The position numbers and the translations under genes are program-made. Shown here piece by piece: positions 37,349 through 45,973 of a DNA stretch of 64,000 bases. Every line of letters starts with the position of its first letter. The stretch's first letter is position 1. This DNA is from an uncultured Bacilli bacterium (GTDB lineage Bacteria; Bacillota_I; Bacilli_A; RF39; UBA660), in the NCBI GenBank assembly GCA_910584255.1, contig CAJTXV010000005.1:1-64000 (forward strand). Direction: 5' to 3'. The notes beneath the pieces are model-generated. The model saw only the letters and a program-made list of their open reading frames with translations. It was not told where the DNA came from and did not search any database.

Positions 37349-38076
37349 ATCTTCATCCCTCCTTTTTTTATTATGCCTTCCCTACACTTAATTTATACTA
37401 AAAATGATGAATAACTAACTGCTAATAAAGAATACATTTAAATTTAATAAAGTGTTCTAATTGGAATCGAGAGATGATTTAGGTTGATAATTACCCATTC
37501 GAAGAGAAAAAATAAAATATTAATATCAGTATTCAAAGTAAAAACAAACACAAACATATAGTTTATATAACTTAATGATTCTTATAGTATATATCTGTTT
37601 ATTATATATATTAATCAGTTTTATTGGCTTGATGAAATTTAAAAGAATATAGTTTATTTTAATATATGGATATTTCCCAGGTAATGAATATAGTTTTGTC
37701 TTACTGTTAATACTATAAGTATTATGTTATAATATAATTATTAATTTATCGAAGAGTTATATGTTTGTCCAGGAAATTATATCGATAAGTTAACATAATA
37801 TCAATTATGCGAAATAAAGAAACTCTGTTAGTTTTAATAAAGATTATTTTCTTTAACCAATAGTAAAACTTTATTAACTATTAGTAAATACATATTTTAT
37901 GTCATTATTAGAAATGATTATCATAGTAAATTAAAATAGTTGCTCAATTTTGGATATAATTTAGGAAATCAAAAAGGAAGTGAATTGACTCTAGATTAAT
38001 GCTTCTCTTCCCACTAATAAAAACTCTTTAAAATAACCCTATGATGTAGTATTATATTATTCATAGAGGTGACTGT
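37349..38076. other. AT-rich intergenic region around the replichore switch
   Basis: There is no open reading frame of note in 728 bp between the DUF1540 gene and the next + strand gene. It holds the dif-like site at 37788-37815, a half-site-like TTATGTTATAA at 37722-37732 facing the other way, and an imperfect inverted repeat GGAAGTGAA / TTCTCTTCC (37976-38011). I see nothing else in it. Confidence 0.7.
37788..37815 (-). other. Candidate dif site (Xer dimer resolution / terminus)
   Basis: On the + strand: AGTTAACATAA, centre TATCAA, TTATGCGAAAT. Read on the minus strand in the usual XerC-to-XerD orientation, the XerD arm TTATGTTAACT matches both the E. coli and the B. subtilis dif arms as I remember them at 10 of 11 positions. 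The XerC arm ATTTCGCATAA matches about 8 of 11 (E. coli) and 7 of 11 (B. subtilis). Arm and spacer lengths (11-6-11) are canonical. It lies exactly where gene orientation flips from + to - and about 2.3 kb from a xerD gene. Confidence 0.8.
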
Positions 38077-38775
38077 ATGAGGAAAAAGAAGGAAATTATA
38101 ATTTATAAAAATCTTTCTCTTTTTTATGATTTTTGTACTGATTGTATTGAAGAATTGTCATATAATAAATACTTAAGAACTCCAATTTTTTTCATGTTGT
38201 TAGTTGACTGCATCTATTTATTTATAATGACGCTTCTAATACTGTTTAAAATAAATATTTATATAATTACTTTGATTTCGTTTTTTTCTATCATTTTTAT
38301 TAATATTATCATATATTATATATTTAGTATCTTTTTAAAAAGAAAACTAAGGGATTATTTACTTGCCTTGTACCCTACTTTTTTAAAGCTACTATCTACA
38401 AGAAAGTATTCTGCTCTAAATTCACTTACTATGCTTAATGAACTAGCTTATTATGTTCAAAAGATTAAAAATCAATCTCAAAACAAAATAGAAGATATTC
38501 ATCCAAAAATTTATGCAATAATTACTTTTCTACTATCTGCTATTTTTTCTTGGATTACCTCTCTTACATTGTTGTTTATTTTAATTGCAATATTTATATT
38601 TCTTTTAATATTAAAAGATCTATTTGATATTATTTTTTCAAAGAATTATAATGAGTTTGCTAATTCAATACTCTTATCTTGCATTGAAGAACGTCGACTA
38701 GAAATTATAAAATCAAGTCAAAGAAATGGGTTTACAAAACTTAAATATGCTCTTAGATTAGGAGAATACCACTGA
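38077..38775 (+). CDS. Unrecognised four-TM membrane protein
   Basis: A 232-residue protein with two hydrophobic segments at about residues 36-60 and 64-90, a polar middle (about 90-145) and two more at about 147-165 and 168-188, then a basic tail. I recognise no family. AGAGGTGACTGT precedes the ATG. It is the only + strand gene of appreciable size to the right of the dif-like site and points against the inferred replication direction there. A bidirectional terminator separates it from the convergent HTH gene. Confidence 0.6.
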   Translation: MRKKKEIIIYKNLSLFYDFCTDCIEELSYNKYLRTPIFFMLLVDCIYLFIMTLLILFKINIYIITLISFFSIIFINIIIYYIFSIFLKRKLRDYLLALYPTFLKLLSTRKYSALNSLTMLNELAYYVQKIKNQSQNKIEDIHPKIYAIITFLLSAIFSWITSLTLLFILIAIFIFLLILKDLFDIIFSKNYNEFANSILLSCIEERRLEIIKSSQRNGFTKLKYALRLGEYH

Positions 38776-38803
38776 TATTAATTAATATCCTTCCTCTAAA
38801 ATT

Positions 38804-38830
38804 AAAAAGGGACTTTTTAAAGCCCCTTTT
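38804..38830. terminator. Bidirectional terminator
   Basis: Nearly perfect palindrome: AAAAAGGG-A-CTTT / AAAG-C-CCCTTTT, with T-rich sides in both directions, between two convergent genes. Confidence 0.75.
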
Positions 38831-39596
38831 ATACTTTTCTAGATTGAATCTCTGCAATTTTATCTAATACTTCTTTTGCGTTTTCATTATTGATTTCGGT
38901 ATATCCTAATTCCTTTAATGCTTGTACTTTTGCAGTATTTAGTTCTTGTGTACGAGATAATCGTTCTTCTTTCTTATGTTCAATTTCTTGCACAAAACGT
39001 TTATGTGTATCCGCAATTTTAGAACGAGATGCTCCTCCATTTGTATATAACGTCATTGCAGAAAATAGAATACTCTCAAATATGAATTGTTGATTTTCAT
39101 TAAATACATATTCTGTGTGATCAACAAATCCCATTGATTTTGACATATATCCTAGAATATATTTAAGTTCCTTGTTTGTTTCCATAGATTGTAAGAAATG
39201 ATAAAGGTAACGGTAACTATTATATGTATCCTTGGTTTTATCATCTGCTAGTTTTTCTTTTAATAGATTAATAATGTCTGTTAATAGCTCTTGTTCTTTC
39301 TTATTAAATCCTTTTAAGTCTGCTAGGATTTCTTTTCCAGATGATTCTTTTACTCCGTCATTTAGACGATTTTCGACTTGAATAATGTATTCACCGCCTA
39401 CTTTAATTGTTGGAATGTCTTTTGCATCTTGAATACCTAAAAGACACAATATTTTCATTGCTTTTTCTTTTGGCCATTCACTTAAATCACCTTGTGCTAA
39501 ATAGTTATATAGCATTTGTCTCGAAACTCCAAGATATTTTGCTAATCTTACTTTAGAGATTCCTAATTCTCCTAACAAGTCATTCAAATTCTTCAT
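38829..39596 (-). CDS. HTH (XRE-like) DNA-binding protein
   Basis: In this 255-residue protein residues 5-55 form a helix-turn-helix (LGISKVRLAKYLGVSRQMLYNYL). The rest is mostly helical: a middle part with LLTDIINLLKEKLADD and a charged C-terminal coil (VQEIEHKKEERLSRTQELNTAKVQALKELG). No catalytic motif is visible and the family is not recognised beyond the HTH. AGGAGG precedes the ATG. The upstream region has TTGATT-N16-TAGAAT on the minus strand and a palindrome GTAAAGTTTAC at 39649-39659 that could be an operator for autoregulation (inference). Confidence 0.65.
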   Translation of the reverse strand: MKNLNDLLGELGISKVRLAKYLGVSRQMLYNYLAQGDLSEWPKEKAMKILCLLGIQDAKDIPTIKVGGEYIIQVENRLNDGVKESSGKEILADLKGFNKKEQELLTDIINLLKEKLADDKTKDTYNSYRYLYHFLQSMETNKELKYILGYMSKSMGFVDHTEYVFNENQQFIFESILFSAMTLYTNGGASRSKIADTHKRFVQEIEHKKEERLSRTQELNTAKVQALKELGYTEINNENAKEVLDKIAEIQSRKV

Positions 39597-39666
39597 AATG
39601 TCAAACCTCCTAATTTAATTCTATCACGTTTATATAAAAAATCAAGTAGTAAAGTTTACAAATTAT

Positions 39667-40773
39667 TTACAATATATACCAAATTTTCTTTCCATCTTTA
39701 CAAACTGTTTTAATAATTCCTCCACCAAGGCATTTCTCACCATCATAAAAGACGCATGATTGCCCAGGAGTTACAGATTTAATATCCTTATATTTCACAC
39801 AAATTTCACCGTTTTCTAGATATTCTAGCTCTACTGGATAATCTTCTGCACGATAGCGAAATTTTGCTGTACAATGGCTTGGATGCTCTTCTGTATTAAA
39901 ATTAATTGTATCGATAATACAACTATCTGATAATAAGTAATCCGTTTTATCTCCAATGGCAATATATAAAATATTCTTATCCATATTTTTTCCTACTACA
40001 AACATTCTTTCATCTGTTCCACCAATATTAAGTCCCCTTCTCTGCCCAATTGTATAATACATGAGACCAATATGTGTACCTACTATCTCATTTGTTTCTA
40101 TATTTACAACATTTCCAGGTTGGTTTGGTAAATAATTTTTTAAAAAATTTCTAAAGTTTCTTTCTCCTATAAAACAAATACCAGTAGAGTCTTTTTTCTT
40201 GGCAGTAATTAAATTATACTCTTCTGCAATCTTTCTTACTTCTGGTTTTGTTAACTCACCTATTGGGAATAATACATTTTGTAGTTGTTCTTTCGATAAT
40301 TGTGATAGAAAATAAGTTTGATCTTTATTTAAATCTACTGCTCTTAGTAGTTTTCCATCCTTAATTCTAGCATAGTGCCCTGTTGCAATATAATCAGTGC
40401 CTAATCTTTTTGCTTCTCGAATAAAATAATCAAATTTAATATATTTGTTACACATGATATCAGGATTTGGTGTGCGTCCTTTTTTTAATTCGTCTAAAAA
40501 GTATTGAAAGACATTATCCCAATATTCTTTTACAAAATCAATTCGATGTAGTGGGATTCCAATTTTTTTGCAAACTTCAAGTGCATCATTATAATCTTGT
40601 TCTTGAGGACAAATATTATTATCTAAATCGGGGTTTCCTAAAAAGTCACCATTTAAAGAACTATCCCAGTTTCGCATAAAGAGTCCAATTACTTCGTAAC
40701 CCTGCTCTTTTAGAAGAATAGCAGCAACACTGCTATCGACTCCTCCACTCATTCCAATTACTACTTTTTTCAT
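39667..40773 (-). CDS. mnmA: tRNA-specific 2-thiouridylase MnmA
   Basis: MnmA thiolates U34 of Lys, Glu and Gln tRNAs with sulfur relayed from a cysteine desulfurase. The 368-residue product has the PP-loop ATP site GMSGGVDSSVA (residues 7-17), the two catalytic Cys in NPDIMCNKYIKF and DSTGICFIGERNF, and the C-terminal beta-barrel region with SVTPGQSCVFYDGEKCLGGG. An in-frame GTG at 40785 is possible, but ATG 40773 follows GGTGAG at good spacing and gives the typical MKKVVIGMSGGVDSS start. It stands alone. Confidence 0.95.
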   Translation of the reverse strand: MKKVVIGMSGGVDSSVAAILLKEQGYEVIGLFMRNWDSSLNGDFLGNPDLDNNICPQEQDYNDALEVCKKIGIPLHRIDFVKEYWDNVFQYFLDELKKGRTPNPDIMCNKYIKFDYFIREAKRLGTDYIATGHYARIKDGKLLRAVDLNKDQTYFLSQLSKEQLQNVLFPIGELTKPEVRKIAEEYNLITAKKKDSTGICFIGERNFRNFLKNYLPNQPGNVVNIETNEIVGTHIGLMYYTIGQRRGLNIGGTDERMFVVGKNMDKNILYIAIGDKTDYLLSDSCIIDTINFNTEEHPSHCTAKFRYRAEDYPVELEYLENGEICVKYKDIKSVTPGQSCVFYDGEKCLGGGIIKTVCKDGKKIWYIL

Positions 40774-40896
40774 ATGTCTCACCACTTTAATTTTATCAAA
40801 TTATTCAATTAAAGTCTATTTTGTATAGATAATTTTAAGCATTTTAATTTTTTAAGATTTATATCTAATTATAGAACTAGAGCATCTTTATACAAT

Positions 40897-41367
40897 TCAC
40901 AAAATAAAGCTATAATAAAGCCACTTAGTTATCATAGTTACTAATAATGAAATAGAAAGTTCAAATGAATATTCTCTTTTTTTAGGAAGAATTGCAATTA
41001 AAATTAAAAAATATAAAGTGTTCATTATCAAATAACTAAGTATCATTTTCTTAACAATCATGTAATCTAAAATTAGATTCAATATAAAAAAAATTCCCGT
41101 GGTATTTATAATTTTTTTTAATATAATCCTATAATACTTATTTTTACCACAACGTATAATTACATGATTTCGGTTTAAAATATATGTATAATACTGTTCT
41201 ATAAAATAATTCAAGTAGCAATAATTAAATAAAATGGAAATCATTATATAAAATACTTGATTGATTGTAAAATATTTGGTAGTCAAAAATATTTGGATAT
41301 CTCCTACAAATTTATAAATTAAAACTTGCATTATCACTAAAAATAGAATATTTTTATACTTTTTCAT
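40897..41367 (-). CDS. Unrecognised membrane protein of the ABC cassette (156 residues)
   Basis: Four or five hydrophobic segments span nearly the whole protein, with a basic loop LNRNHVIIRCGKNKYYRIILKK in the middle (about residues 65-87). Size and loop pattern resemble the 175-residue protein two genes upstream, so the two may be paralogous membrane partners of the ATPase. The start overlaps the ATPase stop by 14 bp, which indicates translational coupling. It is last in the cassette. Confidence 0.6.
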   Translation of the reverse strand: MKKYKNILFLVIMQVLIYKFVGDIQIFLTTKYFTINQVFYIMISILFNYCYLNYFIEQYYTYILNRNHVIIRCGKNKYYRIILKKIINTTGIFFILNLILDYMIVKKMILSYLIMNTLYFLILIAILPKKREYSFELSISLLVTMITKWLYYSFIL

Positions 41368-41971
41368 ATTTTCTCTTTTTTATTATTTGGTTATTTTCAA
41401 TTAGTAAATGATAATCATAATCTAATTTATTATATAAATCATGAGATGCGATAATAATAGTTTTTCCTTCTTTGTTTAATTTTTTTACTAGTTTAAAAAA
41501 TACTTCAATTGCATCTACATCTAATCCTCTTGTAGGTTCATCAAATAAAATTAAATCTTGATCCTCCATAATGGCTTGAATAATTGCTACTTTTTGGCGC
41601 ATACCAACGGAATAAGTACTTAGTTTTTTTCTGTTATATAAATCTAATGAAAACATTTCACATAAGTTTTTCACTTTTTCTTCATCGAATGTTCCTTTCA
41701 AATTATATAAATATTTTAAATTATATAGGATTGTTTCGTTTTCGATAAATCCACTATTTCCAATTACTGCACCTATTTTTAAGTTTTCTTCTTTTAAAAC
41801 TTCCCCTGTCGTTGGTTCTAAGATATCACAAATAATCATAAATAGTGTAGACTTTCCAGTCCCATTTTTTCCAAATAGATGAATTAATTCTTTCTTTTTA
41901 ATTTCTAAATTCACATCTTCATATAATAGATTGTTCTTAAACTTTTTACTAATATTTTTAAGTTCTAACAT
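41354..41971 (-). CDS. ABC transporter ATP-binding protein
   Basis: The 205-residue stand-alone ATPase has Walker A LFGKNGTGKSTL (about 35-45), signature TYSVGMRQKVAI (SVGMR in place of SGGQR, common in CcmA-type and peptide-export ATPases), Walker B LILFDEPTRGLD and switch His in IIIASHD. GGAGGTTAAA precedes the ATG. It lies among three membrane proteins and downstream of two secreted proteins, which suggests an exporter, immunity or lipid-interaction ABC system for those products. Confidence 0.88.
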   Translation of the reverse strand: MLELKNISKKFKNNLLYEDVNLEIKKKELIHLFGKNGTGKSTLFMIICDILEPTTGEVLKEENLKIGAVIGNSGFIENETILYNLKYLYNLKGTFDEEKVKNLCEMFSLDLYNRKKLSTYSVGMRQKVAIIQAIMEDQDLILFDEPTRGLDVDAIEVFFKLVKKLNKEGKTIIIASHDLYNKLDYDYHLLIENNQIIKKRKYEKV

Positions 41972-41972
41972 T

Positions 41973-42500
41973 TTAACCTCCTATAAATATATTTACTAAA
42001 ACTTCAAGTACAAAGACATAATGGTATATTAAATTGACTAACACTGGCATTACCATTTTACCATCTTTCTGATTATTTACAAAACTAAGCATACAAAATA
42101 ATTCTAAAAATACAAAATAGATTGTTTGTATAAAAAAATATGCAATAACCCTAGAATAGTAAATTTTCTCTAATCCAACAATACTATAAATTGATATATA
42201 TGGTATGAATAGATATATTATACTAGATAATACAGCATATAGAATATACTTTTTCAGAAATTGATTTTTTGTATATCTTGTAATAATCTTATCAAACATT
42301 GCATTTATCTTTGAAATTCTAGTAAACATCATCCATATATATACATTATCTAATATAAGTGCAATATAATTGGATGAAAATAAGATAAAAAGTAAATTGG
42401 TCTCTTCTTTATTTTGAATCATATAAGGAAAAAGTAAAAGGCAAATCATTAAAACTAAAATTTGCTTTTTCTCAATACTTTTTCTAAAGAGTATTCCCAT
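41973..42500 (-). CDS. Unrecognised membrane protein of the ABC cassette (175 residues)
   Basis: Five hydrophobic segments separated by a basic loop (KINAMFDKIITRYTKNQFLKK, about residues 65-85), the same architecture as the 156-residue protein downstream. It ends 1 bp before the ATPase gene and begins 5 bp after the 266-residue membrane gene. It probably forms part of the membrane channel used by the ATPase; no family is recognised. Confidence 0.6.
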   Translation of the reverse strand: MGILFRKSIEKKQILVLMICLLLFPYMIQNKEETNLLFILFSSNYIALILDNVYIWMMFTRISKINAMFDKIITRYTKNQFLKKYILYAVLSSIIYLFIPYISIYSIVGLEKIYYSRVIAYFFIQTIYFVFLELFCMLSFVNNQKDGKMVMPVLVNLIYHYVFVLEVLVNIFIGG

Positions 42501-42505
42501 TCATA

Positions 42506-43306
42506 TCAACTTCCCTCTCTATATTCTTTTCTATAAATATATTTTAGTAGCCTATAAATAACCCATCCAAAGAAAAGAATTGCTAATCCGATTGGAACAT
42601 AATAATTTATTTGTTCTGGTTTTGATCCAATTTCACATGATCCAGGGCATAAAAGATTTCCAACAAAAACTGTATTTACCAATAAATAATCAAGAAAAGT
42701 AGAAGCATTTGTTCCTAGAATTGCTGCAATAATTGCAAGTCCTGTTTGCCCTAAAATTCCTGCTAATACACCTGATACACGATAAACATATTCATTTTTA
42801 ATAAAATGAGAGAGTCCATAAAGTAATAAGCAAAACATTGAATATCCAGCTGTAGCTATTAAAATATAAATAATAAAACTGATTAGTGCATTATTTGAAT
42901 AAAAGTAAAATTGCCAATTCCACAAGTGCATTTCTGGTTGAAAATCAAAGTGAATACCATGACAAATAATAGAGATGACTAAGATCATGGCAGCAAAACA
43001 AACCAATCTGAATAAAGCTGAGGTTATTATAATATTTTTTATTTCTTGCACCATTGTTTGTTTGTATCCTATTCTTTCTATTACTAAATTCCTTGCTTTA
43101 CTCCTTCTTCTCTTAAATAAATCAATAAGGTAGCAATTCGTAGCCATAAATGTAATAAATATATAATTGGGTAATGACATACCAGAATTTTCTAAATAAT
43201 AAAATACATGTAGTCCTGCATCTGAATCATTATAATTTGTTATTTTTTCGGTAGTACAGCAATAAAAGGTATAGCTAGCCACTACTATGAAAGTAATGAC
43301 TAGCAT
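42506..43306 (-). CDS. Multi-TM protein, probable ABC permease-like component (266 residues)
   Basis: Six or seven hydrophobic segments. The first (residues 2-14) is followed by an extracellular stretch, then a cytoplasmic basic loop FKRRRSKARNLVIERIGYKQ at about 64-83, and four further segments with a Cys pair in LLCPGSCEIG. The layout resembles ABC-2 type permeases, with no diagnostic motif. It lies directly downstream of the small secreted-protein gene and ends TGA 5 bp before the next gene. Confidence 0.6.
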   Translation of the reverse strand: MLVITFIVVASYTFYCCTTEKITNYNDSDAGLHVFYYLENSGMSLPNYIFITFMATNCYLIDLFKRRRSKARNLVIERIGYKQTMVQEIKNIIITSALFRLVCFAAMILVISIICHGIHFDFQPEMHLWNWQFYFYSNNALISFIIYILIATAGYSMFCLLLYGLSHFIKNEYVYRVSGVLAGILGQTGLAIIAAILGTNASTFLDYLLVNTVFVGNLLCPGSCEIGSKPEQINYYVPIGLAILFFGWVIYRLLKYIYRKEYREGS

Positions 43307-43372
43307 AATACCTAGCTTTTTTTATTTATCATTTTATTCTACTACCCAGTTTTGTAAATAGTCAGGACTAAA

Positions 43373-43753
43373 TTAATAAGTTATTTTTGTGTTACTTGTA
43401 GGTTCTAGATTATTCGATTTTGCCTTTGAATTATAGCTGCTACCTGATGCAACTGTTTCAGTATGTTTAAAATATACCCATTTATGTGCGGGTGCACTTG
43501 CCCAATCACTCACCTGTGTATTCCCTTTTGATAATGCAACAGACTTACTTAATGTAGTAGCACTATAGGTAACATTAAAACTTGCCTTTTTGGTAGCGTC
43601 TCCATCACACTGTACATACACTGTTCCCGTATGACTTCCTCCCCAATTTGGTACAGTAAATGAATCATTACCAAATTGAATTGCAAAAACACCTGTTGAT
43701 CCTACAAGTAGTAGCATACAAAACACCATTTCTATCATAATTTTTTTCTTCAC
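43373..43753 (-). CDS. Small secreted protein of the ABC cassette (126 residues)
   Basis: A signal peptide (VKKKIMIEMVFCMLLLVGST, cleavage near VFA) precedes a mature part of about 103 residues with a single Cys, rich in Ser, Thr, Lys and Gly: FTVPNWGGSHTGTVYVQC, then a beta-rich Thr/Ser sequence. Longer in-frame starts exist up to 43795, but GTG 43753 is placed 8 nt after AAAGGAG and begins a normal signal peptide. The family is not recognised. A small secreted protein next to dedicated ABC genes is typical of bacteriocin-like or signalling systems, but that role is inference. Confidence 0.65.
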   Translation of the reverse strand: MKKKIMIEMVFCMLLLVGSTGVFAIQFGNDSFTVPNWGGSHTGTVYVQCDGDATKKASFNVTYSATTLSKSVALSKGNTQVSDWASAPAHKWVYFKHTETVASGSSYNSKAKSNNLEPTSNTKITY

Positions 43754-43794
43754 AATTTTTGCTCCTTTTCTTTTTTTTAAATTTATAACAAACA

Positions 43795-44645
43795 CTATCT
43801 TGTAAACCAGCTGTATTTTACAAAAACTGTGTTGTTACCATCATTTATATTTTTTATTGTAAATTCTTTGATGAATTTTTATAGTGTAATATCTACGCCA
43901 TTCATTTGATCAAATTTTCCAACAGCATCACTATGGAATAAGAACGCATTACCATAACCACCAACACCAACAGTATAATTTAAACTTGTTTGTAGTGAAA
44001 TGTTACTTGTTGAATGTTGATAGCTAGCATAAACTGTACCACTAGGATTTACAAAAAACTTTTGTTGAATAATTAAATTCTTAGCACCACTTGGTAATTT
44101 TACAGAAGTTCCCAATCCTTTTGCAAAGTACTTATTATTTGAAAAATACTCAATTCCATTACTTGAAGATACTTTAGTAGTAATTGAATCATTAGCTAAA
44201 TTTGTATTAACAAATCTAGCGCCAATCAAATCATAACTTCTAATTGTTGGATTTGTTAACCATTTTAAATTTGTAATAATAGTACATATACTGTTACAGC
44301 TTTTGGCAATAGACAGTTGTTTGCTATTAGTTGAATGAAATGTTCCACGGCTTATACTATTTCCTAAATCATTGCTATAAATAGTTTTAATTTGAACATC
44401 ATTATTATTAATGTCCAAGTCATCTAACCATTCATAGTCTTCTTGAGTCATGTTGTCGAAGTATTTTTCACCATAAAATTGATTAACAAATTGAAATTCT
44501 TTTTCAGTAAGTTTTACTCCGTTTCTATTTGTGTATATTTCTTTGTTACCTGAAGCAAATACATTGAAGAAGCAAATACATTGAAACTGGAAAACATGGT
44601 TACACAGATAGAAACAACGATTAACTTCTTTACTTTTAAATTCAT
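43795..44645 (-). pseudogene. Disrupted gene for a larger secreted protein (about 277 codons if restored)
   Basis: ATG 44645, preceded by AAAGGAGG, opens a signal peptide (MNLKVKKLIVVSICVTMFSS...NVFAS). A 17-bp tandem duplication at 44552-44585 shifts the frame, giving a 43-residue dead end. With one repeat unit removed the frame continues GNKEIYTNRNGVKLTEKEF into the open frame that is uninterrupted from 44451 and ends DQMNGVDITL. There an in-frame TAA (43879-43881) occurs, after which the same frame continues KFIKEFTIKNINDGNNTVF...SWFTR to TAG 43795-43797. So two lesions are visible; the TAA may alternatively be a genuine early end. Mature part Ser/Thr/Asn-rich, unknown family. Confidence 0.75.
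44552..44585. repeat. 17-bp tandem duplication inside a signal peptide
   Basis: GAAGCAAATACATTGAA occurs twice with no gap (44552-44568 and 44569-44585). Because 17 is not a multiple of three, the second unit shifts the reading frame of the secreted-protein gene. Confidence 0.95.
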
Positions 44646-44753
44646 ATTTTCCTCCTTTCCCTTTTATTTTAATATTACGGTTTCATAAAAATAAAGGGCG
44701 AATTTTGCACATTTGTAATAAATGAAAAATTTGCCTTTTAAAATTACCTTTTT

Positions 44754-45863
44754 TTATTTTGATATTTTACTAAAATAATTGTTTATAAAATTGTCAATTA
44801 TGTCCTGACTACATTCTCCAATTTTACAAGTTTTCTTGGAAATATCATATACAAAGTTATCCTCTATCTTGTTATTTTTAATCAAATAATGTGTTAAAGA
44901 ATAATCATCCATTGAATATTCAAAGTATTCCTCATAATCATTATATATTTTAGAAATCATAAATAAATTGATATTATACAAATATTTTTGTATTTCCTTA
45001 TATTCATTATATCCTTTTTCATAATAATACTCGTTATCTTTTTTATTTAATGTGAAGTTTTTTTGAATATATTCTGGTACATTTTCTTTTAAATCCATAT
45101 TGGTGCTATCAGATACTGGGGCCAATCTGTGCTTATTAAAAATGCTATTATTGGAAAAATCTCTTTCTACTTTCAAATTAAGCAATTGTTTTTCTCCGTC
45201 TTCTAGCGTCACCTCTAAAAACAAACCACTAATTATATATTTAATATCTTTATATGTAAATAGTTCATTATAGTTAAAAGTATTTATATATAAAGATTCT
45301 GTATCATTTTTATCTCCTGTAAATATATTATATTCTTTGTTGTTACGGATAAAATATAACCTAGTTTTAATTATACTATTACCATCATTTTCCTTTATTT
45401 TCCCAATTTTAATGTAACTCTTCTCTCTAGATGCAATCATTATTCCATCATTAATTGAGAGATTTTCATTTTCTCCAAATATTCGATATATATTTATGGA
45501 ATTATAGTTACTGAAGAAATAATATGCTAAAAATGCAAATATTAACAAGATGGTTACAATTGCACTAGAAAATAATATTTTTTTAATTTTTCTTTTATGA
45601 TCTTTAATCAATTCAATAGGGATATTATCGATTTTTTTATCATTTTTTGTATTACGTCTTTCACCAAATAGTATTTCATTGATACTAACATTGAATAATT
45701 CTTGTAATTGTAATAAAACATCAGCATTTGGTATGTATAATCCTCTTTCCCATTTTGATACTGTTGTACGGTCTACTAAAAGTTTTTGTGCTAGATCTTC
45801 TTGGGTCCACTTTTTTTCTTTTCTTAATTCTATTATAAATTTTCCTATTTTTTCTTGATTCAT
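44754..45863 (-). CDS. Membrane-anchored XRE-family regulator with extracellular domain
   Basis: The 369-residue protein has an N-terminal HTH (residues 3-60; LRKEKKWTQEDLAQKLLVDRTTVSKWERG is the XRE pattern), a cytoplasmic linker, one TM helix (about 94-117, ILFSSAIVTILLIFAFLAYYFF) and an extracellular domain of about 250 residues with a Cys pair (KTCKIGEC) near the end. TTG 45872 is in frame, but ATG 45863 with TAGGAG fits better. This one-component layout senses outside signals and acts on DNA directly. It lies immediately upstream of the secreted-protein/ABC cassette on the same strand, so it may control it (inference). Confidence 0.75.
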   Translation of the reverse strand: MNQEKIGKFIIELRKEKKWTQEDLAQKLLVDRTTVSKWERGLYIPNADVLLQLQELFNVSINEILFGERRNTKNDKKIDNIPIELIKDHKRKIKKILFSSAIVTILLIFAFLAYYFFSNYNSINIYRIFGENENLSINDGIMIASREKSYIKIGKIKENDGNSIIKTRLYFIRNNKEYNIFTGDKNDTESLYINTFNYNELFTYKDIKYIISGLFLEVTLEDGEKQLLNLKVERDFSNNSIFNKHRLAPVSDSTNMDLKENVPEYIQKNFTLNKKDNEYYYEKGYNEYKEIQKYLYNINLFMISKIYNDYEEYFEYSMDDYSLTHYLIKNNKIEDNFVYDISKKTCKIGECSQDIIDNFINNYFSKISK

Positions 45864-45973
45864 TACTGCCAACTCCTAACCAATACCACAAGGATATTAT
45901 CTATGTGTTAAATATACCATGATTCTTTGTAGTTATCAATGAATCAAAATACTATAATCCTATTTATCTTTTC

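Noticed and set aside
43373..43753. Lactococcin 972-type bacteriocin
   Set aside because: Size and ABC neighbourhood are suggestive, but the aromatic and Gly pattern of that family is not present.
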